The notes: generated by a model from the sequence alone, not told the origin. 64,000 nt of DNA from Vanilla planifolia (GCA_023846275.1 CM043870.1:8379527-8443526); one strand, 5' to 3'; shown: positions 48,941-61,900, counted from the first letter of the stretch. Translations and numbers: made by a program.

Positions 48941-51900
48941 TCAAGGCATCTTTTCTTCACCATGCTGGTCGTCGTCATCATGTGTTAACCATCTCAAATA
49001 GTTGGCTCCATCATCCAACACAGATGATCTATCAAGTGGAACAACTCTCTTCCGTGTCAATGCTTCAATGTCGATCCTCCGCCGCTTCCTTCCACCTTGG
49101 GGCCGCAACAACCGTTGTTCGTCGGCTTGTAGAAAGTCTCCCTTCATGGATAAACAACAAGCGTGATGAGAAGAAGGAAACCTTGTTTGTTTGCATTGCG
49201 AAGCCATAAGTGCAGTTGTGCTTCATTTAACGGTGCCAATTTTGGGAAAAGTGAGAAACAATGTTTCACATTAGAACAAATACAACAGCTTCAAGAAAGG
49301 CATCAAAATTTCTATTAGCCATTTTTGGCTTGTGAGTTTAGAAGTTTTGAAAATTTAAGCTCCTGCATCTGGAACTAACTCACACTAGGAGCTTTGCAAT
49401 TTCTCCATTTTAGACTTGAAATTTGCAAGTATGAAATGTGCATGCATTTTGCATATTGAGTTCACAATAGCCATAAGCATTGCAATTTTTCAAGCCAACT
49501 TGAGATGAATCAAAAAGAGCAGATCCAAATCAATTCTTTTCAAGTTGAATTTAAGTTGCACCCAAAAAGAGGTTTCAATTTCTAGCCAAATTGATTAGGC
49601 TTCAAGCAATATCGTAGTGATCCCAATCATTGAACACACAAGTTAAGACAAGCATTGAGGACGAGTAAGAAAAATTTTAATGAAGTTTATAAAGAATAAA
49701 ATGCTTGATGAAGATGCTAAACCAGCAAAACAAAAACCTATTTGTTTAAAAAGATACCTGCTCATAAGAATGAGTCTTTTCATGCTTATCTCTTACATGC
49801 TTATAATGGAACTTCTGCTGGCATCCAAATGTTCGACAGCTGAAACGTCGAAGTTCTCCGTGAACTGCTTCAACATGCTTTTTGAGGTTCGATTTCTAAC
49901 AATAGGAAAACAGAAAGCAAATTAGAAGAGAAGTCAATACTATGTATAATCAAAAAGGCATTCTGAACAATCAAAAGAGCAGGGCCTAATAAAATGGAGT
50001 TAGAAAAGAGTTGTCTACAACTTTTGAAGACCACAGAAAACTGGTAAAGAATATGATTAAAATTACATGGTAAATCCTTGCCAACCATCAATATCTGGTC
50101 AAAATTTATAAAATAATCTAACTTCAGCTTGTAAAATCACAAACACAACACAAATTTCATAGTCCACCAACATCGTTCCCACTTTAGAGACTGCCAGCAA
50201 TTTTATGTCAACTATGTGATTGCTGAACATAAATTTATCAGTTACTTGAAGGACAAGGATGAACATCTGTGTGCAGAAGAAATATTGAATCTTACCCGTG
50301 AATATGTATGCTCACAGCCTTCAAAGCTGCATTTAAGTTTTGTCTTAACAAAATTTTCATGTGTCCTTTGGTGCTGCTTAATATTTTTCTTCAGTTGCTG
50401 AGTTCCACAAACCTCACATTTAACATACTTGTGGCAAGATTCAATGTGAGCCTTCAAGGATTCCTGATTTATGAAAAGCTTCATGCATCCAGGTTCTCGA
50501 CATATGATCTCCAAGTATTCAGGTTTCCCTGGATCACACAAGTAAATAAATGTTTGTTTGGGGAACAGACTGTATGCCACACCATTTTACCCAAAATATT
50601 CTTCTTTTGCTCTAGTCTACAGGCAATTGATCATATTACACAAATCAAATAGAAAAGCCTCATCTGAGAGCCACGATAAAACATTTCACGCTACTTATGG
50701 AAAAAAAACTCAGATATTGGTTTTCAAAGGAGGGAGAAAACATATACTATCCACAATAAGACTCCAATTGCCTGTTAACCTTGAAAAAATAATAGGGGAA
50801 AGCATTTCTACAAGACATCTGATGAGGATTTCAAGAATTATTTACCATGTGAATATTCATGCTTCTTCAACTTGGATGCGTACTTAAATGTCTTTCCACA
50901 TCCAGGCTCCTTGCAAATGTGCTGCTTTTCAGCTTTGCATGGGGAGTCATTATCATGAAATTCCTTCACATGCCTTGTCATATTGCCTTGGAAAGCAAAT
51001 TTTTTATTACAATTTTCAATAGGACATTCAAAAACTTTTCCCTGATGTTTGAGTAAATGCCTATTTAGATGATCCTTCCTTCGGTAGCTAAGAAAACAAT
51101 CCTCCATTGGACAAGTGAAAGCTCTCTGCAACAAGTGCAATGCAAATCAATCCCAAAAAACTATATAAAACATCAAGGCAACGAAAAAGAAAAATTCAAC
51201 AAGACTGCAAAATCATTAAAGAACTAGACAAATTTTGGTATAAGATGGACACACCATAAAAACAATCTATATTAGAATTGAAATAATAACAAAGAGTACA
51301 ACATGCTCATGTAACAGACACAAATCATTCCATTAAAACATAATGGATAAGAATGAAATATGAAGTTGTTTTAATTTTCTAATCAAAGGACTTCACTCAG
51401 AATTAATTCACAATGTTATGTAAAAGTAAATGAATCATCAGAAGCAAAATTCCTGCACATTAATTATATTGATTAGCCTACCAATCTGATAACTTTCAGA
51501 CTGCTAGAGTCATAAAAGAATGCTACACACCAAAAACCTTTGTTGTCAAAGAGCAAACCTCATAGGAGATGATGTGTGATTGAGGCTTTCTCGACAGAGC
51601 TTCTCAGGAGGTCCCCCATCCTGATACTAGTCCAATCAAGTAATGGCTTCCACCTCTTTGCATTTTGGAGATCGTTACAAGGGATCCAATGCTTCACACT
51701 AGACTTTCATTTTAATCTGAAACACAAGCCTGAAAAGCATTTCTTTCAATACAAAAGAGACACAGCTCAAATAAAATAAGAACACGTTTATAAGAATGTG
51801 AGTCAACCACATTTCACATCAATAGAGCATTAGGTTTTCCACAAAGTGAATATCATCTTTGCATTGCTATATTTAGGCATATGATCTTGTTTATGAAGCA

Positions 51901-54900
51901 AGAACAAACCGACATGACTCAGGATCTTCATTACTAAAAAAATGCAAAATAAACACAAAATTTACCAAACGTGATTGTTTAATAGTTAGTAAGGGTTAAC
52001 AAAGACTACCAAAAACGGAATACCTAAAAGTTCAATTAACAACAATATCAATAAAAAAATTCTATAATCTAAAAAATGATTAAAACCTGCCTTAATTGGT
52101 AAAGCACAAAGATACACTGCTCCTATAAATGCAGAGTCGCATTTTGTAATCAATTTATGAAAATAAATCCTCTGAAATCTAGCAACAATATGTAGAAGGA
52201 ATAGACCTATTGTATATGCATAGCAGACAATGCGCCAACAAAGAATAATGGGCTTCAATGGGCAATTATGTCTCCAGCCTTTGATAGAACTCCATTTAAG
52301 TGGTTTTAGTTCAAGTAATTATTATGATGATTTTGAGCCAAAAATTTTCCAATTGCTTTTACAGCTGTGATTTCCTTCAATGGAGATTCTTAGTGTGTAA
52401 AATGATAGTGACACTTTCTTAATCCCAATGTGTGACTCATGACGGAAACCCATCATATGAATCATCAAGTTATTTAACTTCGACATTCTCTTCTTTGTCA
52501 GCTGCGACTTTTCTTCTTCTGCTGCGAGCCTCTGACTACGCCGCTACCACTACATGTAACATTAATTTATGTTAGAGAATAGGTTTGAATGCATTCCATT
52601 TGCGTTGGCAATCCACGCTACTCTAGATTTTATTCTTCCATCATTCCCATCCTGACCAACTTGCCAATACTCTTCCCTGCTTCCAGTTGAAGGAAACTTT
52701 CAAACATGATTGTTGCTATGTAATATGGAAAATATGGTCCTCCTCCCACAGCCAAAGCTTCCATAGTAACACTGAAACCTTCCACTATGCAAAAATTACT
52801 CTTTCACTGTTGTAGTAAAACAACAACCAAACACCTCCAATTGGATCGAGGATCCCCTGCTTAGCCTTTGTACATCCAGTGCAACCACTTTGCTCTTCTT
52901 AGCACACTGCCTCTTGTGATTTCTTACAATCACCTCGCCAAAATTGCTCACCTCTTTGCCATTGATCGACTGTTGAATCATCATGCTGTCACTTCTGCCA
53001 CAGCTAGTATCAATCACACCTCCAACATCCATTTTGCTGAATCCAAAATCCTCTCTATGCTAAATAACCTTCTCTTTACCCTTCAAGAGAGAAGGTTTAT
53101 TTCTTCCTTTTCAATAGAAAAATTCAAATACGAGTTTTTTAAAAGAGGGGATATTGCATGACAAACTACAAAATTTTTCATTTCATTTTTGTAGAAAAAA
53201 ACAATTGACGTAGAATACTCAAGCTTCAAGGGATGTTATGATTCTCATTGTCATGCACATAGAAATCAAAGCAAAAAGAGTTTTATATCGATTTTGCACA
53301 TATCGGACGACTGATTTGTACACACAGAATATCTGACCAGCTTATGCGGAAAATCGAAGGTATCAAACAATGGCAATCAAGGCTTTCCTGCATTCGTTCT
53401 CTGGACTGACTAACCAGATGGCCAACGACCTTCAATTGGACATCTGATCCTGCCACACATCTACAAATGTTCTTGCAAATAATTTAATTCTTATTTGTAG
53501 TTTTTATTTAAATGACTGTTTTATCATATTTTTTGTTTGAGTTTAAGTCCAGAGTTTGAATTAGTTATATTTTATTAAGGCTATCTAGAGAAGCCATAAG
53601 CCTATAACACAATTATATTTAAGAGAATTTAGTTCATGTAATTATTATGATGTTTTAACTTAACTATTTTTCAATTACTTTTCAAAGCTTCTGGTCGCCT
53701 CTAACGGAAATTCTTAGCATGTGATTTGCCAAAACAGTTGTGACTCTGTTGATCCCCGTGAATGACTCGTGAAATCCAATCATATGACATCAAGTTATTA
53801 ATCTCGAATGCCATCCTCTTCATCTTTCACAGCAACTTTTCTTTTTCTGCTGCAATCCTCCGACTGCACAGCCATCACTGCATGCAGCATGACATTTCAT
53901 ACATGACATACTTGGCCATGTCAAGGAAATGTTAAAAAACTAAAAGAACACTGAAGGACAACAACAATACCAAACAAAACAAAACTTTCCAATCATATAC
54001 AATGGCCACTGCTGATATTATTGCAACAAAATATTAATCTTCTTGGCAAAGTATTTACTTAATTTATCATGAAACACTAGACCATCACAAAAGCAACCTA
54101 TTGAGCAAAAACGTGTAAAGTTTGCTCAAAAAATGCATAAAGATAACATTACCAGTAAACATCCACAAAAACAATATAAAGTATAATTGCCAAAAAAGAA
54201 ATCATTCAACATAATATGTTCAAATTTGGTGGAATTCTCAAGTAAAAAATATAATGAAAGTAGCATTCTAATGAACAATAGATATTCTTAAATTTAAAAA
54301 CCTCAAAGGAATGGCAGAGCATATGCTGCATGAGATAAGCTGGTTTCCGGAAGCTTGCACCACAATCTTCACAAGTATGCTGAGCATTCATGGTGGCTTC
54401 CTTGGGCAAATTGCCCTCATCATTGTCAGCAGCATGTACTTCATCCTGTATTTTATAAGATAAAACAATTAAGGATTCCCTATATAGATAGTTAAATAAA
54501 AAAGATGAAAAAACACCTTAGCATAAACTAGCCATAGGAATTCAGAACTTACAATCCAAATTTGCGATACTCAATTTTCTGCATATTACGGGCAACAAAT
54601 TCTCTAAGTTTGTTATACCCATAACATGTTCATAAATGCAAAGATACTAAAAATACTTTATTCCCACTTCACGCTCTACATCCTATTTGGGTTTGTTATC
54701 CAAATTTTTTTTTCATCCATTCTTAAAAAAGTGCCAAATTGTATGCCTTTTGTAAGTGATATTGTACTTGCATACAAAACAATAGAATGGACTAAGACAG
54801 CTCAAATAATTATGATCATTTTTAGAATTTGAGGAGTTTCAGATCAACAAATCTAAAAAAAATGTATAATAAATTCGAGCTAATATAGTAGTACTAATTT

Positions 54901-57426
54901 TGCAGCTTTAACGATTAGTGCTAAAGTAATCATGAAAAAAGAAAGGTTTAAGTAGGTTGAATCTACAATACTAATTAATATAGAAGGAAACAGCGAACAA
55001 TTTTACGCTACTACGCTATTATGGAAGCAAAAGAGTGTATTTTATCTACTTTGTAAAAGACATTGTTCTCACTCAAGTGCAAAAATCTATCATAACATTA
55101 TGGTGGAACCAGTGATGCTGAACAGAATTGAACATATGCTTGGCAAAACACAAGCATATAAATAGAATTAGTGATGTAACAATGATCTTTTAAAAATAAT
55201 ACAAAAAAGTAAGATGAACACAACAATCTAGCAGAACATTGAGGAAGATCCAATTAAGTAAAAGCTCAAATATAGTATTGTTCAAACATGTTAAGCATAG
55301 TGTAAGATATGTATCAACAAGGATAAGGGAATTTGTTAAAAGCACCAAAGAGAATAAGAGAAGGAATAAAAAAAGCCATGAAAATTGATTGTTAGAAATG
55401 CAGAATGTATTTGAAGTTCAAGGAAAGTAGATAGTAAATGCAACATAAAAACATTCATACATAGTTTGCAATATTAATTCTCATTGATAAAAAATGATGA
55501 CATTATTTAGAAAGGAAATTAGAAGATGAAGGATGCAATGAATCTTAGTAACAAAATAGAAGATCATAGAATAAGCCTTTTTTAAAGATTTGACACCAGG
55601 GTTGTTGGTCAAGAAGAAGCTTTAGCAGTACCATTGTATGGGATTAATAAGAGTCATAAAATACATGTGAAAAGAAAATCCAGCACAAAGCCACAACAAA
55701 AAAAGAGAATTTTACATAAGAGTCATAAAATACTCTACTTATAACTTTTGAATAAATTTTCCATTTCTTGGAGTTCACAGGTTTTCAAATCCAATTATTT
55801 ATTTCCTTATTAAAAATTAGAATCATGACGAGACAAATAAATCACTATCAAACATTAAATTTTCAATAGCACAGATTTTGCTAACCAAATTCAAATACAA
55901 GAGTATTTTAAGCCTAACACAACTACAACACATCAAAACTACAGGCCACAGAATGTTTGAAAAATCTTGCACACACTTGGTTAACACAAGAGTCATGTGG
56001 TTTCTTTGTGTGTGTATGTGTGTTTATGTGTATTGGGTGAGAGAGAGAGTTGTGAACAGACAAAAATTATCAAGCCTATTGCACATAGTTTTAGCTTACA
56101 TTTTACAAAATGTAATATCAACAACTTGAATGCATAAAAAACACATTTTACAAGATATCACATATACATCTTGAAGTCATAAGCTCTAGATTGTATTGAA
56201 ACAATTTTTCCAATGTTCCAAGAACTTTCTTTCCATACTATCAACCAAAAACAAGATAAACAATATTCATGCATATGCAATTGAAGGTCAACACCATTGG
56301 TGTCTACCTAGACATAGAAATATGTCGGATTCAATACGAAAAATCATTTGCATTAAATCAAGTATTAGGTTAATTAAACAAATGCTGAAATAAACTACAT
56401 GATTCATCAAAACTTTGAGCTTTACAAGTTCTATGGCTTTGAAATACTTAGAACAAACACAGCCATAGAGTAGAATGGACATTATTTGCAAAACCAAGGG
56501 AAACGGTTCTATGAAGCTCCCATTGCATTGGGTCTGATAAAGTATTGCACTAACAGGCACTAATGTAAATAGTTTAATACTAAATTTATTTAAGATGTTG
56601 TTTCCATGAATCGAACTCATGATCCCAAACTTGAAAGAAAAATGCTTCACAATTGCGCAAAACAAATGTCCGAAAAAGAGAGATATATCGCAATGCCTTT
56701 CAGTTTGGTAAATTAATTAGGTTTTGGTTAAGACAAACTGCAAACTTAATCAAACCAAACCAAAAAGTTAAATTATTTGAAAACCGAACCGAACAAAACA
56801 TAGTGAAGTTCTTGCTGTGATTTGGTTGATAGAACAAATTAAAAACCAAAAACCAAATTTGGCTGGTTTAAAGCAAAAAAATCATAAAAGCAATCTGAAA
56901 AATCTAACATAAATGATAGTTTGGTTTTGTTTTTTTATCAATTTGGTTTCTTGGATTGAAAACCAAAACAATGAGTGAAACCCAAAAAAATAATGCTCAG
57001 CCCTACTTTTCATTGCATAAATATAGAAATTGTCTTGTTCTAGATACTTTTACCAAATTGAAATTGTTCAGGCCCCATGGATCTAAATACAATGGCATGC
57101 CTTCGTTTAACATATATCAAAGAAGAAGAATGATCATAATCAAAACATAATTAACACATCTAGAAAAAGGTAGCACAAGTTAGCTTTAGAATATAAAAGA
57201 AAATTTTCAACATAAGGCTATTATAGGTCCTATATAATCTTGCTTCAGGTAAAACAAACATCGAAAGAGCAAACAGCGCTCATAGTGTTCAAACCTTATG
57301 GTGGGTGAGTATGTGGGATTTGATAATTGATTTCGTGGACCTGCAAATACCACAGTACTCACAAAAGTACCTCCTGATACCTCTAGAAATTGATGTTTTC
57401 TGGTTAGTTTCCTCTACGTCCGCCAT
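48941..57426 (-). CDS. TFIIIA: TFIIIA copy B, intact, nine zinc fingers, 375 aa
   Basis: Exons: 57426-57295, 54445-54302, 51125-50846, 50528-50296, 49895-49758, 49141-48941. All have GT-AG sites and phases match, giving 375 residues. Nine C2H2 fingers: F1 YFCEYCG..HILTHH (20-43), F2 C69/C72/H85/H89, F3 C97/C102/H115/H119, F4 C126/C131/H144/H149, F5 C163/C168/H181/H185, F6 C195/C200/H213/H218, F7 C223/C226/H238/H242, F8 C252/C257/H270/H275 (split by an intron), F9 C283/C288/H301/H305. A basic nuclear-localisation-like stretch ([17 protein letters not shown]) follows, then an acidic tail. It activates 5S rRNA transcription by RNA polymerase III and binds 5S RNA. The F4-F5 linker is about 13 residues, much shorter than the Arabidopsis linker as I recall it. 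Between exons 2 and 3 lies the P5SM cassette (51729-51559). The start ATG (57426) precedes [10 protein letters not shown]. This is the copy with its original upstream DNA. Confidence 0.93.
51559..51729 (-). promoter_or_regulatory. P5SM 5S-rRNA-mimic poison exon, TFIIIA-B
   Basis: 171-nt cassette, acceptor CTTTTCAG|GCTTG, donor ATGAG|GTTTGC. The 5S-like core on the minus strand is GGATCCC near 51682-51688 and AGTATCAGGATGGGGGACCT then CCTGAGAAG at 51629-51600. In-frame TAA at the sixth codon (GCT TGT GTT TCA GAT TAA). Its length is divisible by three, so frame alone would be kept; truncation comes from the internal stop. Same position and architecture as in copy A. Confidence 0.93.
52262..53890 (+). 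mobile_element. LTR-retroelement remnant in TFIIIA-B intron (fossil)
   Basis: Two direct repeats of ~250 bp (about 52290-52560 and 53632-53890, e.g. TAATTATTATGATG and CAGC.GC.ACTTTTCTT) bracket internal sequence. The right repeat extends left to TGTTATGATTCTCATTGTCA at 53231, preceded by purine-rich CTTCAAGGGA, as expected for a polypurine tract and 3' LTR. The internal part is short and the element is broken. A partial LTR lies at the same place in copy A (41439). Family uncertain. Confidence 0.45.
56003..56053. repeat. GT/GA-rich simple repeat in TFIIIA-B intron 1
   Basis: TTTGTGTGTGTATGTGTG run followed by GAGAGAGAG, a mixed microsatellite. Not seen at the matching place in copy A. Confidence 0.75.
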
Positions 57427-57804
57427 GTTAATCTGAAATAAATGATTGAACTCAGCAAACAGTCAAGCACAAAGATCTCAGACTTATTGCAACGAAAATT
57501 AAAATACGCGAACTTAACTAGAGTGTATACACGCAAAAAGGCTAACGCAAATGCAGTGATAGAGGAAAGTGATGTGGATGACTGATGCTCCGACAGAGGA
57601 GGACGATCCAATCAAAGGTAGAGGTTTTGGTCGTTGACGCCGCTCCTTTTGATGGATAACGAAGAGCACCGTGGGAGATAAAGACGAGAGGAAGGGAGGA
57701 AGGTAACATTAGAAGCGAGAGTCTAGAGATATTGTGTTGGACATCATCCCGTCAGTGTTGCCCGTGAATCCTGTGTGAACTTGACGGAGCATGGGAGCTA
57801 TGCG

Positions 57805-57893
57805 AACCCTAAGCGGGCATTTGGCGGGCCTGGTTAAGCGGATTAAATTCACCCAAAAGTTGATGTCAAATAATATTTAAGCGAATTAGGGTT
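57805..57893. promoter_or_regulatory. Two telo-box-like motifs upstream of TFIIIA-B
   Basis: AACCCTAA at 57805-57812 and TTAGGGTT (reverse complement AACCCTAA) at 57886-57893, about 380 and 460 bp upstream of the TFIIIA-B start. Telo boxes (AAACCCTAA) are common in promoters of plant translation and ribosome genes, which suits TFIIIA. Both lie just beyond the right edge of the duplicated unit, so TFIIIA-A does not have them. Confidence 0.45.
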
Positions 57894-57899
57894 AACATA

Positions 57900-59699
57900 G
57901 TTAAAAATTGGGAAGATTTAACCCCGTAATTCACTTAAAATCGATGTCATTTCCATTTAGTGATTTCAGCCTCCACGTTTATCTCCTGTAGCATCGAATC
58001 CGTCAATTTCGATGCCATTCAAACAGTAATACAGCGAACTACCAGCAAAATTTATCTTTGTGGGATTTTTTTGCTACTGATTGTTTTCTTATTGTTTGGC
58101 ATGATCCCGAACTTATAACAAGAGATGGGTGTGTTCCTCTTCTTGTCTTGCTCACTTCTTAGGCCAATAGTTGATGTACTTCAGATACTACAGCTCTCTG
58201 TATTTAAGCAATATATTGTGGTAGTTTTACTTGTAGCTTTGTGAAAGGGTGGTTATTTTATTTAGTTTTTAAACTCTAAGCTAATAGTGTTGCTTTTCCT
58301 CTATATTAGAAGAATCTAGTACATTATTTGCATCTCATGGTTGAGAAATTAGCACGGGTTTAACCTATTAGAAAATCTTAGTTATGTTGGATCTTTATAA
58401 ATCTTCATGTTATTATTTCTTCTATTTTTGTGACTTTGACTTCTCTTTCAAAGACATGGTTGAATCAAGGTATCTCAAGTACCAAGGCCAAAGGGCACTA
58501 GTGAAAAAATAAGGGACCCTCTATGATATTGATTTGTGAGAACTTCTTGTGTTCCTTGTTGTCCCTCAACATTTAGCAATGAGAAATGAGTTTATTTGCC
58601 AAGTCTTGGTAGATTTCTCTCAATTCATTTCAATTGTTTAATACGTCCACTTGATCAAATTCTAAGGCAAACTACTTCAAGTATTAAAGACAAGAAGCAA
58701 GACGATCCTTCCCCATCCCAATCCACTCAATCTTATAATCCAATCCTTGTCCTCCTCCCCCAACATCTTTTACAAAACACTAGTGGTTAGTAAGAAGATG
58801 CCAAGGTTGATAAGTGTCACTCTATTTTGTGCACCTTAAGATAAAGTTGATTCTACTGATAGCTTTTCTTTTATTAGATATTTATTTGTGATTGGTCAAA
58901 ATAATTTACAATTTTTATTTTTATTAAACTAATTATTTTTATATATAAGATAAAACTAATGTAAAAACATATTTTATTCTAAAAAAGTTAATAATCTCTA
59001 TTTCCTATGTCTTTGTTGGAATCATCATTTTTTAAAAAGTATTATTTCACTTATATGATAATCTTGTTAAAATCCCAATGTAAGATTTTCTTGGTGCGTT
59101 GATAATATGGTTTTTTTATTCATATAACTTTTCATAACAAAAATGTTATGTGCTTGCTTTCAATTAATTAACAACAATATATAATATTGCTATCTCAAAT
59201 TCATAAAAGGGTAAGCATCAAGGAATGGGTAATCTATTGATTTATACTAGTGGAAGACAAGTAATTCCCCAAATAACTAATACAATTAAGCTAATGCAAC
59301 TTGAAAATAATACAAAAATTGAATATGGAGCAAAAAATATGTGAATGGATATTAGGTTGCTTTGATGTACATATCAATGAGAGCAACATAATGAATTTGT
59401 TTTTTATTGATAAATATAGCAACAAATTATAAATAACCAATATAATTGACCAAAAATTTTATTGACTACACTTAATAATATATTGTGTACCATTTTTTAC
59501 ATTCTTTTTTTAACCTTTATAATAAAAATAAACTATAGATACGATGAACCTTACATAATATCATCCTTTCAAATCTTTTGTTCATATTTGAGGAATAACA
59601 TCCACATATTCTATTGACAATGATGATATCACAAAAGTACAAAACATATAACAACAAACTTCAAAAAATTATTGGACTAGAGCCCAAAATTAGAGTGAG
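57900..59699. other. Intergenic DNA, nothing assigned
   Basis: Mixed AT-rich sequence with only short chance frames. No exon or element recognised. Confidence 0.5.
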
Positions 59700-60010
59700 T
59701 CTAATAAGGAGACTTTACTTAAGTTAATATAAGAACAATCTATAAATAACTGTCTAATAAATGAGAACGTAATTAATATTATTTGAAACATTTCAGAGAT
59801 CAATCGGTACTATAAAAATAACAAAATAACTTAAGGATGGGTGGAAAAGCTTTAAATGAGAGTTCAAAAACTATCATGACCTTGCAAACAGAAGTGGATA
59901 GGATTGGAATAACGAAATCAAATTGCTATAAGCAAATGACAATGTTTTGAAGGAGCTATTACAAATATGTTAACTCTTGTAGAGTTGATATATAATTTTA
60001 TTTATTATTA
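59700..60010 (+). pseudogene. Possible Myb/SANT-like ORF remnant of a Harbinger element
   Basis: Translation around 59833-59960 gives KDGWKSFK and NRSGWDWNNEIK in the same frame, similar to the trihelix/Myb-like protein that accompanies PIF/Harbinger transposases (GW..F..EF and SGFGWD-type patterns), with stops between. It lies ~0.9 kb upstream of the transposase remnant in the same orientation, the usual pairing. Confidence 0.35.
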
Positions 60011-60844
60011 ATATTAATTGTGAAACAACATAATGTAGATGAATCCAAAGGTATGCAAATATTATAAGTCTTTCTCATATTATAGTTTTATCAATGGACT
60101 GATAAGGAATATGTTTGCGTGTAGTTACCATAGTAGTTCCTCTTAGCAAAATATTAATCTAACTTAGTCTTCATGAAAATGGTTAACCATTCAATGAGTA
60201 TCATGATGATGTAACGAACAATGTAGAAAGTGTTTCTTTCTTAAAAGAGAGGTGTTACATGAGAAAAACATGATAAACAATTTCTCATCACACTAACTAT
60301 GAAAAGCAACTATTAACTAATGTAATTTCATCAAAAGTATGAGAAAGGTTTCACTATTACTAATAATGAAAAGATAATTAAAAAATTGTGGAATCATTCT
60401 ATATATATTCAAATTGTACTTGTCAAAGATTTTGCTTATACTTATATTAATGCATTAAAAAATTATAAAACATTGAAGTTCTATCATAAACTAGTTTCAT
60501 GATAATAAAAAACTTCATTGAGGCTTATCCAAATAAACAAACTGCATTAATTGTTTAGAGGGATGGAGGTTAAAGACTTAGATAAAAATGTATCTTAAAA
60601 ATCGCAATAAATAAAGAAAATATAATGTATAAGAATGAATATTTAATATATAATAATGTTGATGTGCTTTTTTGGAAACTAAAATTTATGAGATTTGATA
60701 ATTTTGTATTTTGTAATATATTTGTCATATTATACAACCTTTTATATTTTAGAACTACAATGCACAATGCATTAATTGTTTTATTTTTAAATGTACAATT
60801 TTATACTTATATTACTATTAAAATCATTTTATACTATTTTAAAG

Positions 60845-61900
60845 ATGGATCTAACAAAGTTACTTGGAGAGGATGTTGTCAAATTATTTACAAACATTGA
60901 TGATAAAGAGGCAAAATATCAAGAATTTATCAAAGAAATTATGCCTTCATTAAATGTATCAAAAAATCAAATGTATGATAGTCCATATGCAAGACATGTA
61001 TATGTAATTGAGATAATAAATGGATGACCAAAGGGTGCATAATTATTTTCAAATACTCACACAAGCTTTTCAATAATTAGTTAACTTATTAACAGAATAT
61101 GGTTTAAAATTTGACACAAATTATATGTCAACAGCAAAATAAGTAGCTATTTTCATGCCAGTTGTTGCATAAGCTGATAGTTATAGGAGTATGTGCAAGT
61201 TTTTTCAACATTCACTTGAAATTGCAAGTTGAAATTTTCATCATATTCTATGTCATTCTTGAACTTGCATATTATTTGATTGTTCTTCCATTAAAAAAAT
61301 ATTGTTTATCCCTCTCATATAGAGAACAATCCAAATTTTTACTTGTATTTTAAAGATGCTATTAGTACTTTAGATAGTATGCATGTACCGACAATTGTTA
61401 GTAGACAAACAAAACAGATATAGAAATATGAAATATTTTATATCTTAAAATGTTTTGATCATAATAAATTTTGAAAGACAATTTTTTTATGTTACCTCAA
61501 AATAAAATTGATCTATTATGGACATACATGTACTTATGTGGGTTGTAAAACAAGTCAAGTTTATTGTACATCACATAAAGTATTAACTTGTGAACTCCAT
61601 TTATGCAAATACTAATAAATTTATAGCATATATTAGACGTTTTAGGTATCATCTTTGCAAATGTTGTACATCGCAACAATATAGATATGATAACACACAA
61701 AAGTTGTATAATCACTGCCATGCACAACTTAAGAATATTATTGAATGAACATTCAAAATTCTAAAAAGAAGGTTTAATATTAACAAATATAAAGCACTTC
61801 ATATTAAGTGTACAAACAGATATAATATTAACTTGTTGTAATATACATTTTGAAGAAGACATATACTTCAATATGATAACATAAGAACTATCATCAGAAG
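60845..61900 (+). pseudogene. PIF/Harbinger transposase pseudogene (HARBI1/ALP1-like)
   Basis: Starts MDLTKLLGEDVVK near 60845. Across several frames it then follows a plant Harbinger DDE transposase: LLTEYGLKF, STA.QVAIFMPVVA.ADSYRSM, FFQHSLEIAS, FYLYFKDAISTLDSMHVPTI (first catalytic Asp region, usually DAIGALDGTH), SRQTK, FIAYIRRFRYHL, YNHCHAQLKNIIE and FKILKRRFN (usually RN.IER.FG.LK.RF). Many stops and frame changes. No terminal inverted repeats or 3-bp TWA duplication were fixed by eye. Confidence 0.78.

Larger units (their letters stand above)
45870..57795. repeat. Segmental duplication, unit B (right copy)
   Basis: Second copy of the ~12-kb unit described at 20100. Contains the truncated small mitochondrial gene (exons 2 and 1) and intact TFIIIA-B. 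It lacks the 2.7-kb block and the LINE/LTR nest of unit A, so those were added, or the first was lost, after duplication. Similarity between units is clear but with many substitutions and indels in non-coding DNA. Confidence 0.85.

Noticed and set aside
52796-53032. 78-residue minus-strand frame in TFIIIA-B intron
   Set aside because: Lies inside the internal part of an old retroelement remnant and has no matching frame in copy A.
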